DNA of 14,067 nt from Halobacteriales archaeon QH_10_70_21 (lineage in GTDB: Archaea > Halobacteriota > Halobacteria > Halobacteriales > Haloarculaceae), in NCBI GenBank assembly GCA_003021325.1, contig PXQM01000017.1, positions 1 through 14,067 on the forward strand. The letters run 5' to 3'. The position numbers and the translations under genes are program-made. Position 1 is the stretch's first letter; each line of letters starts with the position of its first letter. Positions 12,546 through 14,067 of the stretch are shown here, one piece after another. The notes under the pieces were generated by a model. The model saw nothing but the letters and a program-made list of their open reading frames with translations, was not told the DNA's origin and did no database searches.

Positions 12546-13282
12546 TGGAACTCGTCCGCGAGCGGTTCCGGCCCGACGCCTCCCTGTCCCGCGAGGAGAT
12601 GGAGGCGATGCAGCACGACATCGCCGATACCGCCGTCTTCGCCGACGACGCCGGCATCGAGCCGGCCGACGTCCGGTCGGGTGACGCGCTCGTCGCCGGC
12701 GTCGACCAGGCGTTCCTCGAGGAGCGGGCCGTCTCGGCGGTGGTCGTCCTCCGGCGCGGCGAGGTCGTCGCCCGGGCCGGCGCCGTGACGCCGCTGTCCA
12801 TCCCGTACGTCCCCGGCCTGCTCGCGTTCCGGGAGGGCGAACCGATCCTCGCGGCGCTCGAGGACCTCGACGTCGACCCGGACCTGCTGGTGCTGGACGG
12901 CAGCGGTCGCGTCCACTTCCGGGAGGCCGGCATCGCGACCCACGTCGGCGTCTGCTTCGACGGTCCGGCCGTCGGCGTCGCCAAGAACCTCCTCTGTGGG
13001 ACGCCGCGCCGGCCGGTCGACGCCCTCGAGGAGGGCGCCCGCGTCCCCATCGAGGCCGACGGCTCGATGACGACGCCGGACGGCGAGGTGGTCGGCCACG
13101 CCTACCAGAGCCGCCAGTACCCCGACTCGACGACCGTGAACCCGCTGTACGTCTCGTCCGGGCACCGGCTGTCCGCCGAGACGGCCGTCGACCTCGTCGA
13201 GGCGACCGGCGGGCGGTACAAGCTCCCGCGGCCGACCCGGCTGGCCGACCAGTACGCCGACGAGCTGAAATCGGAGCTGTGA
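12545..13282 (+). CDS. nfi: Endonuclease V (deoxyinosine 3' endonuclease)
   Basis: 245 aa endonuclease V, which nicks DNA next to deoxyinosine produced by adenine deamination and so starts its repair. Family motifs: AGVDQAF (51-57) with metal ligand Asp54, PYVPGLLAFREG (87-98) with Tyr88 and Glu97, LLVLDGSGRVHFREAGIATH (114-133) with Asp118, GVAKNLLCG (144-152) and LYVSSGHRLS (201-210) with His207. The motif around Asp118 reads DGSG rather than the DGHG common in bacteria; I recall that as usual for haloarchaea. The ATG shares one base with the rhomboid TGA, so the two are almost certainly co-transcribed. Intact. Confidence 0.94.
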   Translation: MELVRERFRPDASLSREEMEAMQHDIADTAVFADDAGIEPADVRSGDALVAGVDQAFLEERAVSAVVVLRRGEVVARAGAVTPLSIPYVPGLLAFREGEPILAALEDLDVDPDLLVLDGSGRVHFREAGIATHVGVCFDGPAVGVAKNLLCGTPRRPVDALEEGARVPIEADGSMTTPDGEVVGHAYQSRQYPDSTTVNPLYVSSGHRLSAETAVDLVEATGGRYKLPRPTRLADQYADELKSEL

Positions 13283-13308
13283 GCGGTCGTAGGAACAGTC
13301 CTGACCGC
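13283..13308 (+). terminator. Stem-loop directly after the endonuclease V stop codon
   Basis: GCGGTC (13283-13288) pairs with GACCGC (13303-13308), and inside it AGGA (13291-13294) pairs with TCCT (13299-13302) around a 4-nt loop, leaving a 2-nt bulge. It begins on the base after the TGA. There is no T run behind it. It probably forms an RNA 3'-end structure; the role as terminator is inferred. The rest of the spacer (13309-13396) shows nothing clear. Confidence 0.42.
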
Positions 13309-13396
13309 GTTCGTCGGTGCGGGTTCGTACGCGCGGCCCCGTGACTCGGGCTACCGGGGGCTCCGTCCTGGCTGTGCCGGACCACGCCAGCCTGTA

Positions 13397-14047
13397 TCAG
13401 CCGTCCAGCAGCGCCGCGACCTCGTGCAGGCTCTCGACCTCGTAGTCGGGGTCGACCGAGAGGTCGGCGTCGCGAACGTGCGGTCGGCGGACGAACGCTG
13501 CGTCCAGTCCCGCGCGGTCGGCGGCGACGACGTCGCTCTCGCTGTCACCGACGTAGAGCGCCGCCGCCGCGTCGAGGTCCGCCAGCGCGCGGTCGAGGTA
13601 GTGGGTGTTCGGCTTCTTCAACTCGAGGCTCTCGACGCTCATCTCCCGGCCGTAGTAGGTGTCGAACGTCCCGGTCCACCCGAAGAACTCCAGCAGGAAG
13701 TCGACCGTGCTGTGGTGGTTGTTGCTCACGACGCCGCTCGGGAGCGGGTGGTCGAGGACGGCGTCGACGTCGTCGTAGCGGTCCCGGTCGCCGGCCCTGA
13801 ACGCCTCGAGTTGCGAGCGCTCGTCGTGGCGCTCGCGGGCCAGCCACAGCCGTTCGGGGTCGACGCCGTACGCGTCGCCGATCTCCTCGAGGACGTCGAC
13901 GGTCACGCCGGCCGTGAGCGCGTCGACGTGGCGCTCGGCGGGGTCGTCGATCCCGACCGCCCGGATGGCGGCGGTCTGGGTCTCGGCCGCGGGTGGGTGG
14001 ACGAGCACGCCGTCGCTGTCGAACAGCACCGCGTCGTAGTCAGGCAC
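13397..14047 (-). CDS. HAD-superfamily hydrolase (phosphoglycolate-phosphatase-like)
   Basis: 216 aa, the common size of a HAD subfamily I phosphatase with a helical cap. Motif I is DAVLFDSDGVLV (5-16), with nucleophile Asp10 and acid/base Asp12. Motif II is GVVSNNHH (105-112) with Ser108. Motif III lysine lies in LELKKPN (141-147). Motif IV is YVGDSESDVVAADRAGL (165-181) with Asp168 and Asp172. The helical cap is between about residues 17 and 85. The start is GTG at 14047, where homologous sequence begins. The gene stands alone, convergent with endonuclease V. The natural substrate cannot be told from the sequence; small phosphomonoesters such as phosphoglycolate are usual for the group. Confidence 0.9.
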   Translation of the reverse strand: MPDYDAVLFDSDGVLVHPPAAETQTAAIRAVGIDDPAERHVDALTAGVTVDVLEEIGDAYGVDPERLWLARERHDERSQLEAFRAGDRDRYDDVDAVLDHPLPSGVVSNNHHSTVDFLLEFFGWTGTFDTYYGREMSVESLELKKPNTHYLDRALADLDAAAALYVGDSESDVVAADRAGLDAAFVRRPHVRDADLSVDPDYEVESLHEVAALLDG

Positions 14048-14067
14048 TGTGGGGACCTACCCGCGGT

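Noticed and set aside
11571..13385. 604-codon minus-strand open frame opposite rhomboid and endonuclease V
   Set aside because: Arg/Pro-rich antisense shadow; the plus-strand proteins have complete catalytic motifs.
1..14067. Defence island, prophage or transposon
   Set aside because: No transposase, integrase, terminal inverted repeats, toxin-antitoxin pair or Cas-like gene seen on either strand; GC content looks even throughout.

Overview
This 14 kb window is chromosomal DNA of a haloarchaeon (class Halobacteria). It is very GC-rich and its proteins are rich in Asp and Glu. Several genes have an AT-rich TATA-like box about 26-30 nt before the start codon, as expected for leaderless archaeal transcripts. 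Many starts are GTG. The archaeal-type families also fit: pantoate kinase with 4-phosphopantoate--beta-alanine ligase, DUF5788, an AN1-rhomboid fusion, and a UspA-like/MnhE fusion. Family calls come from motif recognition and memory; no database was searched.

Layout. (1) 1-2747, minus strand: a Mrp/Mnh-type cation/proton antiporter operon in the order mnhE, mnhF, mnhG, DUF4040 subunit, mnhB, mnhC (cut by the window edge), with chained 1-4 nt junctions. The DUF4040 subunit is frameshifted. (2) 2854-6826, plus strand: the two archaeal CoA-pathway enzymes, pantoate kinase (2854-3672) and 4-phosphopantoate--beta-alanine ligase (6080-6826). Between them lie a condensation/acyltransferase-like protein (3740-5044), a decayed Tat lipoprotein remnant and a small membrane protein. 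(3) 6934-8281, plus strand: two broken membrane-protein genes, DUF7139-like and DoxX-like. (4) 8309-11006, minus strand: a compact operon DUF5788, DNA polymerase X (polymerase plus PHP domains), Mut7-C RNase-like protein, all joined by ATGA overlaps. (5) 11086-11447, minus strand: a frameshifted small lipoprotein gene. (6) 11583-13282, plus strand: an AN1 zinc-finger rhomboid protease overlapping endonuclease V. (7) 13397-14047, minus strand: a HAD-family hydrolase.

The least ordinary feature is the density of damaged genes. Five of about 20 carry frame-disrupting lesions. In four of them coherent protein homology continues in another frame, and in the clearest cases some codons also seem to be missing at the junction. 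The fifth lacks a start codon and is truncated. The larger genes around them are intact. This is either real recent gene decay or an assembly/consensus artefact, and raw reads would decide. I found no CRISPR array, tRNA, rRNA, transposase or phage gene, and no convincing new multi-gene system.
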